DNA from: Volvox africanus | Taxonomy: Eukaryota; Chlorophyta; Chlorophyceae; Chlamydomonadales; Volvocaceae | Length of the DNA: 64,000 nucleotides | Reading direction: 5' to 3' | Assembly: GCA_030268105.1 (NCBI GenBank) | Contig: BSDZ01000017.1 | Span: 3,080,001 to 3,144,000, forward strand | Part shown: positions 34,316 through 54,300 of the stretch, piece by piece | Layout of the letters: each line of letters begins with the position of its first letter | Position numbering within the stretch: the first letter of the stretch is position 1 | Made by a program: the position numbers and the translations under genes | Notes under the pieces: generated by a model | Told to the model about the DNA's origin: nothing | Databases searched by the model: none | Seen by the model: only the letters and a program-made list of their open reading frames with translations

Positions 34316-37300
34316 TCATGTCACACGCCGACTCATGTTCCGCACATTTGCGCCCACGCAGGTCGCAAAGATGGTTCCCGAGCTGCGCTCCGTCCGCAGG
34401 CTGAAGGTGACCCCGAAGAAGTCACGGAGGTGGCGCAGAGTGCGGATCGCGTGGGGTGTCAGGGGCCCCAGCCGCACTGAGTTAGCCTCCTGAAAATTCA
34501 TGGTTTGGGACCAGGCAGGAAACCAGCGGCGGAGTGGGTTTACAGCTTACTGTCCAAGGGCGGGTGTTAAGGAGCAAAGGCTCGGGGCTGATAAGGTAGA
34601 ATATGTTAGGGCGATGGAAAATTGCGATCTTGAATCGTTTCAAATGCTTTACGATCATCACCTCCACCATTATAATGAAGTCTTATATGATGAGCTAGAT
34701 AACGATAAGTGCCCACCCATAATGGGCAGACAAGTGGTTTTCCTTGGGTCCTAGAGTGTCCGGGAACTGTCCGGGGCGTCTGTACAGGTGAGAGGAGAGA
34801 TGAAGTTGTACAGGGCAATACGCCTGCTGAGCGGCACTTCTCAAACCCCCAGACTGGGAACCCCAAACGAATTGCAGCCGTTCCCACCTGCGTATATTAC
34901 CAAGAAGGCAACCCTCACGAGAACCATATCGGGGTTTCAGTAGCACTGCTAGCTACCGCGAATGTAATATCAATGTATGGGTAATACTTTAGAACCGCCG
35001 CCGCATCTCGGGACCCCTTTCACGACCTGGATGCAGCCCCGACCTGTCCCAGAAGGTCACTCCAATGATTTTCAGGCATGTCCTGTGCTACAGAGAGAGT
35101 GAACCGGGGGTCGCTCCCCCCTCCGGACGGATTTTGTCACAGCCGCAAAACATTTTCCGACTCTCCTATTGGACACCAGCTCACCTCAGGGCCCAGTGCA
35201 CAGAGCAGCAGCAACAGGCCTTGGTGGCAGCCGTCCACCACACCTCCCCGTCGAACCTTCATGTTCAACGCAAAAATCGGAGATTTGGTTCATTGGTTAG
35301 CCATATTTTAACTTGCACGTCAGGACGGTCATCGCCCTTTCTCTGTAGGCTTCAACGTCGCCTGAATCACGCATTCTGGTACTTATGAGTAACAGCGGCC
35401 AAGTGACAGCACGTCGGCGCGTCAGCAATGCCGGACGAAGCCGTGCATACTGCCATCCGTGAGGCGTGGCGACGAAGCCGTCTTCCGATGGGCAGTTCCA
35501 AGATGCTTCATGAGTGGATTACCCCATTCCCTTACTCGGCCCTTCCATGCCTTCCCTTTTCTTTCTGAATCCCGGTGGCCACCACCGTCGCCCCCACCCT
35601 CCCTCTCTATGCCTTCGGTTCACCTCCTCGAGCAGAAGGTGCGCCGCCATGCAGCCAATACCTTCCGGCACCTGCTGCTGCTGATTTCCCCTATCCTGGG
35701 CCTCGTCCGTAGCCTACGACTAGGGCAATGGAGGACGCAGTGAAAAGCACACTACGGTGGACACGAGGATGCTTAGGGTGTACGAAATATCGTCCACATG
35801 ACCCGGGGTTTTTCATTCAGGCCCCGTGAACGCCCCCGAGCACTAGTAAGAAGCATCTCAAGCACAACTTGAAGGAAGTAATATAACCCATTCACTCAGC
35901 ATGACCAAGAAAGTCGGTCTATTCGCCCGGCAGGGTGCCTGCCGGCACGATGTCAAACCTTTTGCTGCTACAGTTGATCATAGCTTTATTCACAGATCTG
36001 CCCAAACTGTACTTGCGACCCCATTCCCTTCGTGTCCCAACCATAGACCGCGTGCTCACCTCCTCGTTCCTTCTCGCTACATGGCAGGACTCAGCGCTGA
36101 TGAGGCAGCCAGAAGTGGTCTCCGCCACCAGCGTTATCCCGTACCCAGGGCTCTTACCACTGCGGGGAGCGGAGCCCCGTGTGTGCCATAAGATAAGAAT
36201 TCGGACGAACAATCAGATGGTAGAAATCGATAGGGAAGGGGGGGCATGCATGTATGATACGAGAAGGAACATAGCCAGGTAATAGATGATAAAAGTTGTA
36301 GATCCAAGGAGACCCTCGGAAAGAAACCAAGGATCAAAAGATACCCGACGCCGATAGGCCCCCGACTGCAGGGCTAGTCGAGAGAAGAGACGAGAAACAG
36401 CAATACCTGAAAACTGAAACGATTCGCTTCGCGCGCCGGCATCGTTCCCTCTTAGGTACTGCACTGCCGTGAATATCCCAGCCGGACCTAGGCAGCCAGC
36501 TTGACGTGGTGTCGCAACCAGCTAACTACAGTACAACTGTCCCCTTATCGAGCCTAGATAAGGTTAGGGAAGCCGGTGTATGCCTAGTGGGTTGCCTCAG
36601 AGCTGTAAAAGACGCAATATGCAATTGCATTCGTACGTCCCCCCCCATGCCACTTTCTCTCTCAACCCCTAGCGCACCTGGATGCCCCGCTGCTTGCGTC
36701 CGTGAACACGTACACATCCGCTAACAGCGCGTTGAGCACGCCGCGCGCCCCGTCCACCATGCGGTTAGTCACCTGGTTCCGACCAGGCAGGAAACCGCAG
36801 CGACACATGCGACTGTAACCCAACAACACCAGGGGCCACAACCGCAGCAAAGCGGCAGCAGGATAAGCACCATGCAACGCAGTGCAGGATGCAGGATACG
36901 CACAACTGCTATTAGAGTACACGATCATCTTGTAGGTGGGGCCGGGCATATGGAATTACAAGTGCTAAAAGAAGGTTTCCCACAAAATTTGCCTAGGTTT
37001 CACGCAAGAGCTCGCCATTGTATTAAATTATGTCAGGCAGCAAAGCACTCCGCCCCGATCCCACCTTACACATCTTTCGACCGCTATGACTTATACGTGC
37101 TTCCCTTTCTGTAAGGTCCCCAGGACACCATACCTGGGGCGATACTTTCATGCTGTACGCAACGCCGCGTATCCGCTTCACCATGCCTGTGGAGCAGGGT
37201 GGGGGACAAGAGAGTGCGCGGATGAGGGATCGGAATGCGGGCGAGCTGGAGCGGTGTGACGGCTGGTGGAAGGCGTCCAAAGCCCCCGGCACCTGTACGG

Positions 37301-39801
37301 TGCGGAATGGCCACCTGTCAAAACCTGAGCCATACTGGCAACTTGGCAAGCTGGCTCCGTGCTGACGGGCTGATTACAACCCTAAACAAAATTTAATACA
37401 GCCCCAGGGCGCCTGCAACCCGAAATTTTCTTTACCATATCGGCATCCTGAGACCCGCTATCACATAAACCGCAGTCTGCCCACTAAACCAAGAGATTGA
37501 CTCGTAACTCAGTGCCGCCGCTCCTTACTCCCGGCTCCACGCTCTACCCCTAAGACAATCATGTGAACGGCCAAGCCCGCTTAGCGATTATTTTTTGTTG
37601 CCACTCCTTATCCCTTTCCTCTAATGGACACCAACAGGTCGTCCGCAGATAGCCTGCACGAGTATGGTTTTGTCCTCCGGTGCAACCGGGCGTCTGCACA
37701 GGGCGCTTTCGTACGCCCCCGTGGACCCGCTTCGACCCCCGAACCGGTGGCCCCTCATACCCTCGTCCTCCATCTTAATCGGCCCTAACTGCTTGACCAT
37801 CGGTACTTTTAGCACCACCTCGCCCCCTCCGTGGGGGGCTGCTCCACGAGATACCACCCGTAGCTCCAAACCATCCTCCAAGCCTGAGCAGATGGGATGC
37901 GGAGTAGCGGCGGGAGAACGGTAAGGCATGGCACAAACAGGGAAGGCGCTGCTAGTAGAGCCATCATGGAACGCCAGCGGGCCCCTGCCAAGGGTCCTAA
38001 GCGCCGCAACTCCCTGGGAACGGCTTGCATCGGAGATTCGTGTTACTAGCTTGAGCCCTGTAGGATCCCCCTCAATAGGCTTCGCGTGCACTCTGGACAG
38101 GTCGCTGTGCACGTCGAGTTAGTCAGGCAATTCCCCATAACCAGAGCCGCACTTGGACTGTTCTCGCAACACACAGGAACTTCGGCTCGCACGAGCCTTT
38201 AGTCCGTGGGGCATTCCGTGAGTGTTCTGGGGCTGGCCTGAGGTTTGTGCGTATTTCTCCCATGAATACTGGAAAAGCTGCCACAGCTGCGCTGGCCGCT
38301 GCAGCCTTTCCAGTCTTACCGGCACGTGCAGCCCCCCCGTCTTGTGCCCGGGCAACACGCAGCTCCCCACCCACCCCGCGCATGGGCCAGATGATGCCTC
38401 ACCCAGGGCCTTGCGTAGAAGAGGCTGCGTCACCGTGCGGAAAGTGTCGACCCCCGGGTCGGTCTCATCATTGGTGATTCCGCGGAGTATAATGGATAAT
38501 GGCTGTAACGCAGTAAGGAAGGGCGGGTAGGGTAAACTTGCAAGATGCGACGGCGCGGTTTGCGGTGGCAGGGGCCGACTGTTTACAGCGGCAAAGCTGC
38601 AAACCTCCATGTCCAGCAGGCTACAGGTATCGAGCCAACAAATCGAACCGAAGCGAACTCTTGCATTCCGTCGCAGCTGCACAACTAGGTCACATGGACC
38701 GGAGCCACTTGAAACTCGCATCCGGGCATCACCAGTAGCAGTTTATGGAGATGTCCAGGCGTACCATTAGTCTGGTAAGCTAATCCCCAAAAGTTCAGCC
38801 CTGAAACCACCCTGCTTTGCGACGGATAGATCCGCACGCCCAAAATGGTTTATAGATGTGCCCAAATCTTAGAACCCTCCCAACGGCCCCCGACAAATGT
38901 AGTCACGCCCAGTGCTGACAGCAGCTGCGCTGTTGGGGATATAGCACATTGTTGATCCCGTATGGCTTTCTTCGTGCCGTTGCGAATTCGCAGGAGCCAT
39001 CGATTGCCAGATGGCATGTGATGCGGGTAAGGGGCCAGGTGCTGCAACTGGGTGCCGTCGCAACTTGTTGCAAGTAGAAGCGACAGTGGCAACCTCGCTA
39101 AAGACCTGCTCTGACTGGCAAATAAAAAATAGCTAGCCGGCCCTGGGAAGCGGGCAGCCAGGGCGACCCTACCTTTTTTCCGAAAAAACCTAGAACCAGC
39201 AAGGGTTCTAGGAAATAGCCAATGCTGCGAGAGGTGCCGCAATCATGCACCAGACCCGAGCCGCAGACGACGACGCCAGGGCGGTAACGGAGGGAGGTAC
39301 CTGAAAGGGGTTGGGAAGACATGGTTGGGGAGGCAAGGAAAGGAGATTTCGGACAGAAGGTACAATACAGTTGGGTTATAACGGGCACAACTTCTGCAGT
39401 GTTACGATGACTTGTAAAGCCATTGGAAAATGTGGAAACCCTGCACGGAAGGTGCGGGTAGTGAACCGCAGGATAAGAGCAAATGCTAAACTCAATAACA
39501 TTTTCATATAACCTTTATTTTTATGGTGATGGCGGGAGACGCATGGCATCACAGCAAGGAAAAACCTGCAGAAATAAGCTCCAGTCACGAACTATCGTAG
39601 TTAATCACCTGTCTCATTAATTTCGACGACGCATCCATTCGTAAGCTTTTCGAGTAAGCGCAGGAACGAGGCTTCAAAATCGCGTAGCCCTGGACTCTCG
39701 GGGTCGGCGGCGCGGATGTCGTCAATCCGGATTGCCCTACCAGATAGAGTCGAGCAGACCAAGCGTTGCCGAAAATGCTGACACCCTCTAAATTTCAGCA
39801 T
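34316..39801 (-). CDS. RCL1: RNA 3'-terminal phosphate cyclase-like protein, 18S rRNA processing factor
   Basis: Nucleolar factor of the 90S pre-ribosome/U3 processome that acts in early 18S rRNA cleavage with the GTPase Bms1; known members lack cyclase activity. Ten exons join in phase to 361 residues, close to the family length of about 370: 39801-39609, 39300-39173, 38502-38403, 37883-37761, 37186-37134, 36772-36678, 36159-36060, 35671-35624, 35256-35185, 34489-34316. Family segments in order are GCQHFRQRLVCSTLSG, SPGLRDFEASFLRLLEKLTN, SIGYFLEPLL, IILRGITNDETDPGVDTFR, HGGGEVVLKVPMVKQL, KRIRGVAYSMKVSPQ, NRMVDGARGVLN, GKSPGYGITLVAETTSG and VRLGPLTPHAIRTLRHLRDF. Introns are about 170 to 1,570 bases. 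The start codon opens directly on the conserved N terminus. It is divergent from the Aurora-like kinase gene. Confidence 0.96.
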
Positions 39802-40615
39802 GCTGTCTGGCGCCGTCCTCTGTAAAAGTTACATCAAATCTCCACCCCCTCGTTTTCAGGAAAGTGCAAAGTGATTTACTTAGAGGTGCACTTACACTAT
39901 TATTGCTCGCCTTATCGTCCGGTCGCAACTGAAACGTCTTTTGCGTTCCCAGCGTACGAGACTGTGGCGTACACGCAACCTGAACTCTAACGAAAATCTT
40001 CGATGGATAGGTTTGTGCAAGGGATAAAACTAGGTCAAGCAGCTAAAATTTATTTTTTACATAGTACAGTATTATAAATTCGTTATCTTTGCCTAGACAG
40101 GTCCAGCTGCGCTCGCCCGCATCAATGATTGCTAAGTGGGCTGCCCCATTCTAAGGCAAATATGCTAATACTTTAAAAAGAGACGTCATATCTTATATGG
40201 CGGGCTGGCGGCGGCTTTGGCAGTAAGCGAACTGGGCGCGGAGACGAGCTGCGCGAACATAGCGACTGGAGAATTACTGCTGTCAAACAAGATCATAGGC
40301 AGGTGCGTGTGCTTGACCGCGCTGGGGCTCGGTGCGACGCCATGCAGCGTGCAGGGTCCTTCCTCAAAGCTGGATGACACTGTTTTCAACAGACGGACTT
40401 TGTTTTATCATCATCGCTATCTTGTTTTTTTGTATAAGGCTTATGCGTACCGGGGAGTCGTCCTTGCTTTTATTCCCCGTTTCATGGTAACGTATGCTGC
40501 TCTCCCCATCGTAGGATGCACAGACGTTTCGGGTATGGATGTTCTTAGGTTTATCCCTGGAGAGAGGTGGTCCATCTTTGGGAGGTGACACCGCTGTGAG
40601 GCTGCATTTGGCAGC
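39802..40615. promoter_or_regulatory. Shared divergent promoter region of RCL1 and the Aurora-like kinase gene
   Basis: This 814-bp gap separates two start codons that face away from each other. It includes an AT-rich part at 40030-40095. No specific factor site was identified; promoter function is inferred from layout. Confidence 0.4.
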
Positions 40616-46617
<6,002 letters not shown>

Positions 46618-49600
46618 GAGGCGGCCGGAGCGGGCCACCGTCTCCCTTGCAATTGCCACGGTGGTTGTTACGTGGAGGAATTTTGCAACGGATAGAGTGA
46701 ATTGCCCTGCGGCAAACAACAAGGGACAGCCAGCAAGTCGTGCGGCGCACGCGCACACCTTCGACCCGCAAACCTAGGCGCCAGTATAAGGTCCTGCAAC
46801 ATATGCAGTTGCGATGCGCATGCCACATAGTCTTAGGGAAACGCGGAAGCATAAGCGTGATGTTCCTGACCTAAGCGCCAACTGTGAAGCGCGTAACGCG
46901 TCTTGGCGGTGCCGAACCAGTGATTCGGGCGATGGTGGCGGCATGAAGCAACCCTTAGGTATCTATGCTGGTCATATGGCCGTTAGCGTAGACAGCGTCG
47001 CGATCAACGCAAACATCCTACCTTCAAAACATGCGCTCACAATATGTGCAGATGAGGCCAAGATGTGGCTAAGACATAAGTCACTAACATGATGCCCATG
47101 CCAAAGGGCGTGGGTGCCAATGCTGCCTGGGATGTGCTGGACGGGTGGCAATCGTTCAGCTATAGCTAAATTCAGGCGAAGGCAGGCGGCGACGCTTTAC
47201 TGCAATCGTTTAGGTTCCGAACTGTGATGAGCTTACGGACATTGGCAGGGCGATGCAGGACGAACGGCCACGGCTGGTAGAAGTGCGGATGGTTAGTCTT
47301 TTCCCGCAGGGTGGTCACCCAAAGGCGGAAGGAAAACTGGTTGCATGTGGGTGAGAAAGGGGCGGATGTGTGCAGCAGGCGTATAAAAGCAGGCATGGCA
47401 AGGGAGCGGAATAGGCAGGCTTGTATTCCGAGGGAAGTGCGACGAGCTCGGCTGCCGTAGGCTAAGTTGATTGCGCAGCCAAGCGGATGCGGCCACTGTA
47501 GGTCTGGAGACGCTGTTATCCTGTTCATCCTTCATGGCTCGCCATGCCCATATACGTGACGATGGCGGCTGATGGATTTGTGTATGCGACTTGTTTTTGG
47601 GGATTGCTTTGAACTGCTGAACGGACGGATAGGATAAAAATCATGTTTGACGTCTCGTCAGGTGCATATGGTGTTGGGATGGCGGTGTCCAGGCGACTAA
47701 TGCTGTTACTTGATTGACTTATTGATACCGAACAATCGACTAATCGGTCGTTTAAAGGCGTCGCTATCAGCTCGGGGTATACGCGTCTCTACAGGGTGCC
47801 CATGCGCTTAATTGGCAAACGTTAATTCATAGCTTGAGCGGCTGGCAGCAGCGGCAGAATCGAAGGTTGTGTGTGCCCAAAAATGCTGTCGGGGAAGTTG
47901 CGGTGATGCACGGAGACTGAACCTCAGGGGCATTTGAGATAGCACTGACAATGAGGGGCCTTGCTGATCCGTCAAGATCAGCCAGGCGCTTGCTGCATAT
48001 GGGCCACTTACGTACCACTACTCTGCATTATTGCTGCGGCTTTAAGGTGGGCTAGGTGCATCTTGTTGTAGGGTGAAGAGCCTTATTTTGCCGTTAATAA
48101 CTTTTGCCGCAGCGCCGGTGCTGGTGTCTCCTTCTCCTGCCCGTTACGGCTGAGGGTGAGTTTTTTAGATGGTAAGTACCTGTGGTAAACTGGTTGGGGT
48201 GGTGCTGTTCGATGCCGCATGGCGGTCGTGATATTTGTACGCCTGGTGGCCTCAGGATGGCGTCCTGCATTCTACTGTGTACTGGATACTATACGTGTCC
48301 GCCTATCCGAGGCTGGTGCATAGCCTGCGTTAGTGTCATTTGCGCCGCAGGAGCTGCAGCTTTTGCTGCTATGGCATCAGGCACACAGAACTATCCAAAT
48401 GCGTACGCATACACTTCCACGCGGCCTGCTTGTGCGGATATGGGGCCCTGCATGCCTATGGCCTGCAGAGGGTTGGACTGTACGGGTTCTTAGCTGTCTC
48501 TTGTTGAGCGTGCGTGTCGTTGCGCTTCGTCAATTGTTCTAATGCAAGCGATCTGGCCCATATAGCTTGTTGGTTGTTGTTCAAGGAGCCGGTGTGCTGC
48601 TACCCTCCCAGCTAGCATAGCAGCTTTATGCAGCGCTGGAACCAGTGTGACGGTGGAGGCCCACTTTGCCGCGGTTTCCGGTGGGTGCTGCTCTGGCCTC
48701 GGACCTCCTGCCTACGAGTTGTAGGCTGTGCGAGGCGAACGTCGTGGGCACAGATAGTAAGCGGCAGACAGGACAGCAGCAGGTCGTCATAGAGTTTACC
48801 GATTACGGTCGCGGGTGTCATCAATCAACAGAAGACAATAGAGTTCTATGTGTGTGCATATGTATGGTGTCGTAGGTATTTGGCAGTGATCCCGCACGTG
48901 TGATTTATTGCGGGCTGTGGCAGGCGTGGCTTGCAAGGAGTTGGGAAGACTGATTGTGTTCCATTATTTTGGATATATGTATCACAGAGTTTTGTTGGTT
49001 AGCAACGCAGGAAATTGTTTAGCCAAACCAAGTCGGCGGGCGAGTGGGGAAGAAACGTAGCAGGTAAGGCGCCATGGAGAGGTGTCGCCATCTTGAGAGG
49101 CATGCAGGGGGAGCGGTGTTGCCGGGTCATCGGGCGCCATGTTCAGCCCTGTGCACGCATTGGGCACGTCTTTGATGTGCCGTGCGTCTGGGTGCGTCCG
49201 GCTCCACTGGAGAGGTTTCCTGTATCTGCATCGCCTCTTGCGGCAAAAGCAGGAGGCCCTTCTCCTTTGTAACTCGAAAGGGTCAACATGGCACTGCGAC
49301 AATACATTCCTCGAATCATTGGGACTTATATACATCCTCAGCAAGGTCATTGCATATGGCTCAGCCTATGCATTCTCACAGAAATGTGTTTAATCACCGT
49401 TTGCCTTACCATGCACGTCCAAAAATCGTTATTGCGGCAGTTCACATTTACAGAGACCTCATACGCATGGTAAAGTGGTAATTCACCGAAAACGGTGTGA
49501 AAGACTGCTCTTTTAATGAGTGCCTTGTATTCAGCTGATGTGCCTAGCCACAACTTTGATGCACTTGTGTATTGCCTGCGAGATGGCAGAGGCGCAGTGG

Positions 49601-51367
49601 GCGCCATGAAGCACTGCAGGGCCCTGCCGGGTAAGGGTGCGTGGGTGCTTGCTGTACGAGGCGAGCTTAGGCGCAGAGGGGCGGACCTTAGAAGGCAACG
49701 GTGCAGCCTGCAGCAAACGCATGACGCCGCTTTCCTCGATACTCTTGCTTGTAGAACCGCCCGCATGTAACTGCCACGCGCTGCACCCATGAGCTTCGAC
49801 AGGAAATGGCTGTACGGCCGACGAGTCACTGGCCGCTCACTGGCCAACCCGTGCAGCTCCTTAGGTATGGTGAGATGCTGTGCCATCTTAGCTACCCGAC
49901 CGTGGATCTCTAATCACATTCCGCGCTGCAATGCAAAGGAATGCGGCGCAAAGCCTACATGCCGAGTAGAGATAAGTGGCTGGACATAGATGGACACGGT
50001 AGCCGACCTGTGACGGGCGCCGAACTCGTTTGTCTGTCACAATGTTTCATCTCAATCCAATGGGCACGAATGACTTTAAAGGTGGACACCAGTTTTTTTA
50101 CTTTGATGGAGAGTCAGCTGTCTCCATAAGACGAACACTATCAACATGTTATGCCGTTTAATAACGCATACCACCTTCATATTTTGAAAGTTCAACGACG
50201 GCGTGCGCACGATTAAATATGTTGAAGCTTCGGGCTCTGGAAGGTGTGAAAACGGACGGAAAATGCTGGACTTAGACGGAATGAAGGCAAGAAGGATAGC
50301 GTACTCTTATGAAGACACAGTGGCTGGAGGTCACCAGTCGAGGGTAGAGCACGAAGCCGCTTGTTGGTGACAGGCGGCGAGGGTAGAAAGTCTGGGAAAA
50401 GCCGCCCATCCCAATCAATTGGTAATATGGATACAATTGTAAGAAAAATCTGTGATGCAATGCTGCAAACGCACAAACATAGCAGCATATAGCTCTAATT
50501 AGTATCATGCGGTTCTTATGGTTTAGGATTGGAGTCCGCACCGTACACTCGTCATGTCTGGGGGATTCGTACTGCTTAGACTGAGAGCAGAGCAGACTGA
50601 GAGAAAGTGCGCGGGGATTCAACTAGTGCAAATGGGGAATTATCTTACCGGCATACTCATAAATGGGCGGCTTGGCATCGTATCGTACAATCTTCACCCG
50701 AATGCATAAATAATTTCTTTTGGTGACGGATGGAAAGTAGATTTCGCCCATTGAGGGTAGTTATGCAAATTTCACTGGATTGACAATTATGCGCATGCGC
50801 TTGGTGGAATACGCGTGAACTACTGGTCACGTACTGGCTTGTCTGATGCGAACGATGCGCAATCGTTGCTGCATGACATGAACCAGAAGCTAATATGTCC
50901 TGTTTGAGTTGCACCTAAAGTCTGGAGTCAAAGATAAGGGGCTTGTTCATTTGTGCCTGCAAATAAGTTTGGACTGACAAGCTGTCGAGGAGGCTAACAG
51001 TGGTGTGTCGGTTTCTTGCTGAGTTTGCTGACGCGTTATTAAAGACATTTCATTAAAGCCCTCCTACTCGGGGAGGAAGAGTAACCTCCGTTGATGGCGC
51101 ACGCCTGGCATCTTCGGACGTAATGCGGCCCGTCGAAGGAGTAGGTGTGAAAGTCTATGGAGCTGCGTAAACGTAGACCGACAGCCCGCTTTGGAGAGTA
51201 AGTTCTGCAGGTTCAAGTTGGGTGCAGTTACAGTCCGGGCACGGTCTTCATGTGTTTGCGAAAGCTGATCATATCGCCGATGATAAGGCACAATATATTG
51301 GAACAAGTGAGGCAGATTGGTTCAAGGGTGCAGGGTTGCTGAGCTCATTCGTGGATGTGCTCCGTTC
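46618..51367. other. Long stretch without a recognised gene
   Basis: Presumed to hold the 3' untranslated region of the kinase gene and the upstream region of the sirtuin gene. The longest frame, 179 codons on the minus strand at 49347-49886, shows no motif and no splice-consistent partner. Upstream non-coding or first exons of the sirtuin gene could lie in the right-hand part. Confidence 0.4.
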
Positions 51368-54300
51368 ATGCGCAGCGCGGTGACGCTTGACGTTGTTCTT
51401 AACATTGTGGAGCGATGTCGGCACATCATACTCTTCACAGGGAGTGGAATATCGGCCGCCTCGGGTAAGCGCCTGCTCGTCAGCGTGCGTTTCCCACGGG
51501 TTACAGCGCCCTGCTCGTCCAGCGTATGCGTGCCAATAAAGCCATCGCCTCATAGTTGTACATGGTGACTTGGGCACCCTCAACGGGCTGATTCCACAAC
51601 CAACCGCTCGCTAAGGCGAACCCGTTAGTCATACCCGTTCTTAGTTCAAAGGGCCGAAATTCATACCATTTGCGGACCCCATCCCCGCAGGCATGTCCAT
51701 GTTTACCACAAGCAATGGGCTGTATGAACGGGCACGAAAGAAGTTCAAGGTCCAAGACGGTATCAAGTTGTTCACGTACTCTTTTTACCGTCAACGTCGT
51801 GCCGAAGTGCAGGTAATTAGGAGGGGTAGTACGGTAAGCGGCAGGAAAGCGGAAACATGAATACTATTTGCGTATTCCACGATCTCCATAATGAATAATC
51901 CATCCTCCGTGGATGCCCCCAGCCTCATGGAAGTACTGTTGGAGGGGGCGGCACTGCATCCTTGCCACCTGTACCTGGAGGACAGCTTTGGTAAAACCTT
52001 TATGTTCTTGCGGCAGGATTTCTTTGCACAAATTTATTCAGAGGCTCAGGCCAGTCGCGCCGCTACGGGTCATCATGCCATGGCTCAGCTGCTGCAACTG
52101 GGGGCACTACAGCGGCATTACACGCTCAACATCGATGGCCTTTCCGAGGTGCGTGAAATGTATGTGTGGGTGGGCGTACTTTTGAAGTATGCAATATCCG
52201 TTTGTTTGGTCGTAGCAGTTGTGCAATCAGCGTTAGTATACGTTGATTGTCATGTTGTGCGATACACGATACAGGATACAAGTGCGGTGCCTGCTGTGCT
52301 GCTGTTTAGCCATGTTGGATGCCGGGGTCCGTCAGCAATCTGCAATAGAGGCTGGGATGTGTCTAAGCAATGGGGCTGCGCTACACCTCAGTGACGGAGC
52401 TCCTAGCCACCGAACCCACGCTCGATTTTGGGTGGTTGGCAACCAGCAGGTGGTCGGCATGGACACGTGGCACCACGAGCGGAACCCGCAAGGCTCGACA
52501 GTTGAAATGCATGGAAACATCAGGCAAGTTGTGTCCTCGTGTGGATAGATAGAGGTTGCGAGATGCCTGTCACAGAGAGGATGTCTGGGAATGCCAAGGG
52601 AGATGACGCAAGGAGTATGTGGAGGATACCCTCAGATCTTGTGGTCCCATGTTACGGGGTTCGTTCAGTAATGGCGTAAGGGACCTGCGCGCAGTAAGTC
52701 GGGATTGAAGTCATTGTCAACCCACAAAACGATCTTTACCCAGCTAAGAGGGAGATGTGAACATATCGGATTTTGACGTACGTTTGTCATGGCTGGCTCC
52801 ATCAGCTGCATTCTTTCCAGCTGCAGTCCACGCCGCGTGCCAAGCTTTCGTGTCTGACTTACCATGCATCGCGAGCTAGCATGGGTGACGCTGTTCCATG
52901 TGTGCAGGCAGCTCGTGTGCCCCACTTGCCACGCGGTGGAGCCGCTCAGCCGCCACAACATTAACGTCATGCGTGCGCAGCAGCCCGTGCCCTGTGCATC
53001 GTGCGGTCAAGACCAGTTGCGCTTCAAGGTGACTATGGTACTATGGCGACTGGCCTGACACTAAGGGTCTTCGAGCAAGACAGCAGGCTTGGCACTGCTC
53101 TGCACTGCCCTGGCAAGATGATGCTGAAACCATGGCTTTGATGTTAAAAGCATGGAAAGTAAATTGTATCCTGCGTCAATGGCAGGCGCTTGTGTCCACT
53201 GCACGGGGCAATTGCTAAATACGCATCTTCACCTCCTAGCGACATCCTTCTGCCGAGACTGTCAATGTCGAATGGTGCTTTGTACTTTCATTTCCTCGCC
53301 GGAACCCATGCAGGTCATGCTCTATGACGACGGGGAGGGCGACTGCATCACACCGGAACACGTCTTCGACGTATTGGAGGAAGATCTAAAGGTTCGTTTT
53401 TTCTATGCAAGACAATCGGTCAACCTGCTGCCTTCTAGAGCATCTCGTACGTATCCCGCGGACGTGCCTCCCGTTGCAGGTATGCGACATGGTGGTATGG
53501 GCAGGCATCAGCTTCCAGCAGTCCGCATCTGTTGAATACTTCCGGCGCGTGAGGCACATGCTGGGTACTCTCGGCCGCCTAAACGCGGTGCCGCAGGTGC
53601 GCCCCTTGTGTTTACATTTTGAGCCACCTCATTTGTGCTACAATGGCGGTCTCTTGGATGATTCCAGTGCACACCAGCTGTGCACGCGGGGCTAATGTAT
53701 AGTTTCTCTTGGTGCATATGTCCTGCACAGTCAGGGCATCTCATGAGAATTGACATCTGCACGACTTGCTCATTAAAGTTATGGTATTCACCAACACGTG
53801 TAATATGGCTTTGGGACGTGCGTCGGCGTGGATGAAAATGACCGATTTTTCACGAGTGCGAGGAGAACTCGTTGATTGTGTTTAATCGTAAATGTCTTTG
53901 CACGACGTTGTTGGCAGGTGCTGATCAATCCCAGCGAGGAACCATATTTCAACCTGCTCTCCGCCATGTCGAATCCCAACGAGCTACAGCTGCTGGACTT
54001 GCGGGAGACCAGTGATATTGCGTTTCCGGCGATGGCACAGAGGGTTCAGCAGGCCATCATGTGCGAGGATGACGAGTACAGCAAAAGTGTCGGGGTTCAT
54101 ATGAGCAGCGTCAACAATGGCGTTCACCCGGGTGCAGGAGCTTTTACTGCAGCAGCAGCAGCAGCTAGAATTGAGCCTACACAAGCAGCAGCGATGGCTG
54201 CCAAGGGTGAAGATTTGGGGCCTGCGGCTTCGGAGTGTGCCGCAGGTGCAACGGAATTGCGCTTCGGCGCCAAAACAACAGAGGTGCCGGTCCTAAGTAG

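Noticed and set aside
51891..52016. Extra N-terminal part of sirtuin exon 3 (open from ATG 51891)
   Set aside because: No acceptor upstream fits the phase left by exon 2, while the CAG before 52017 does and leads straight into the conserved DFFAQIY segment.
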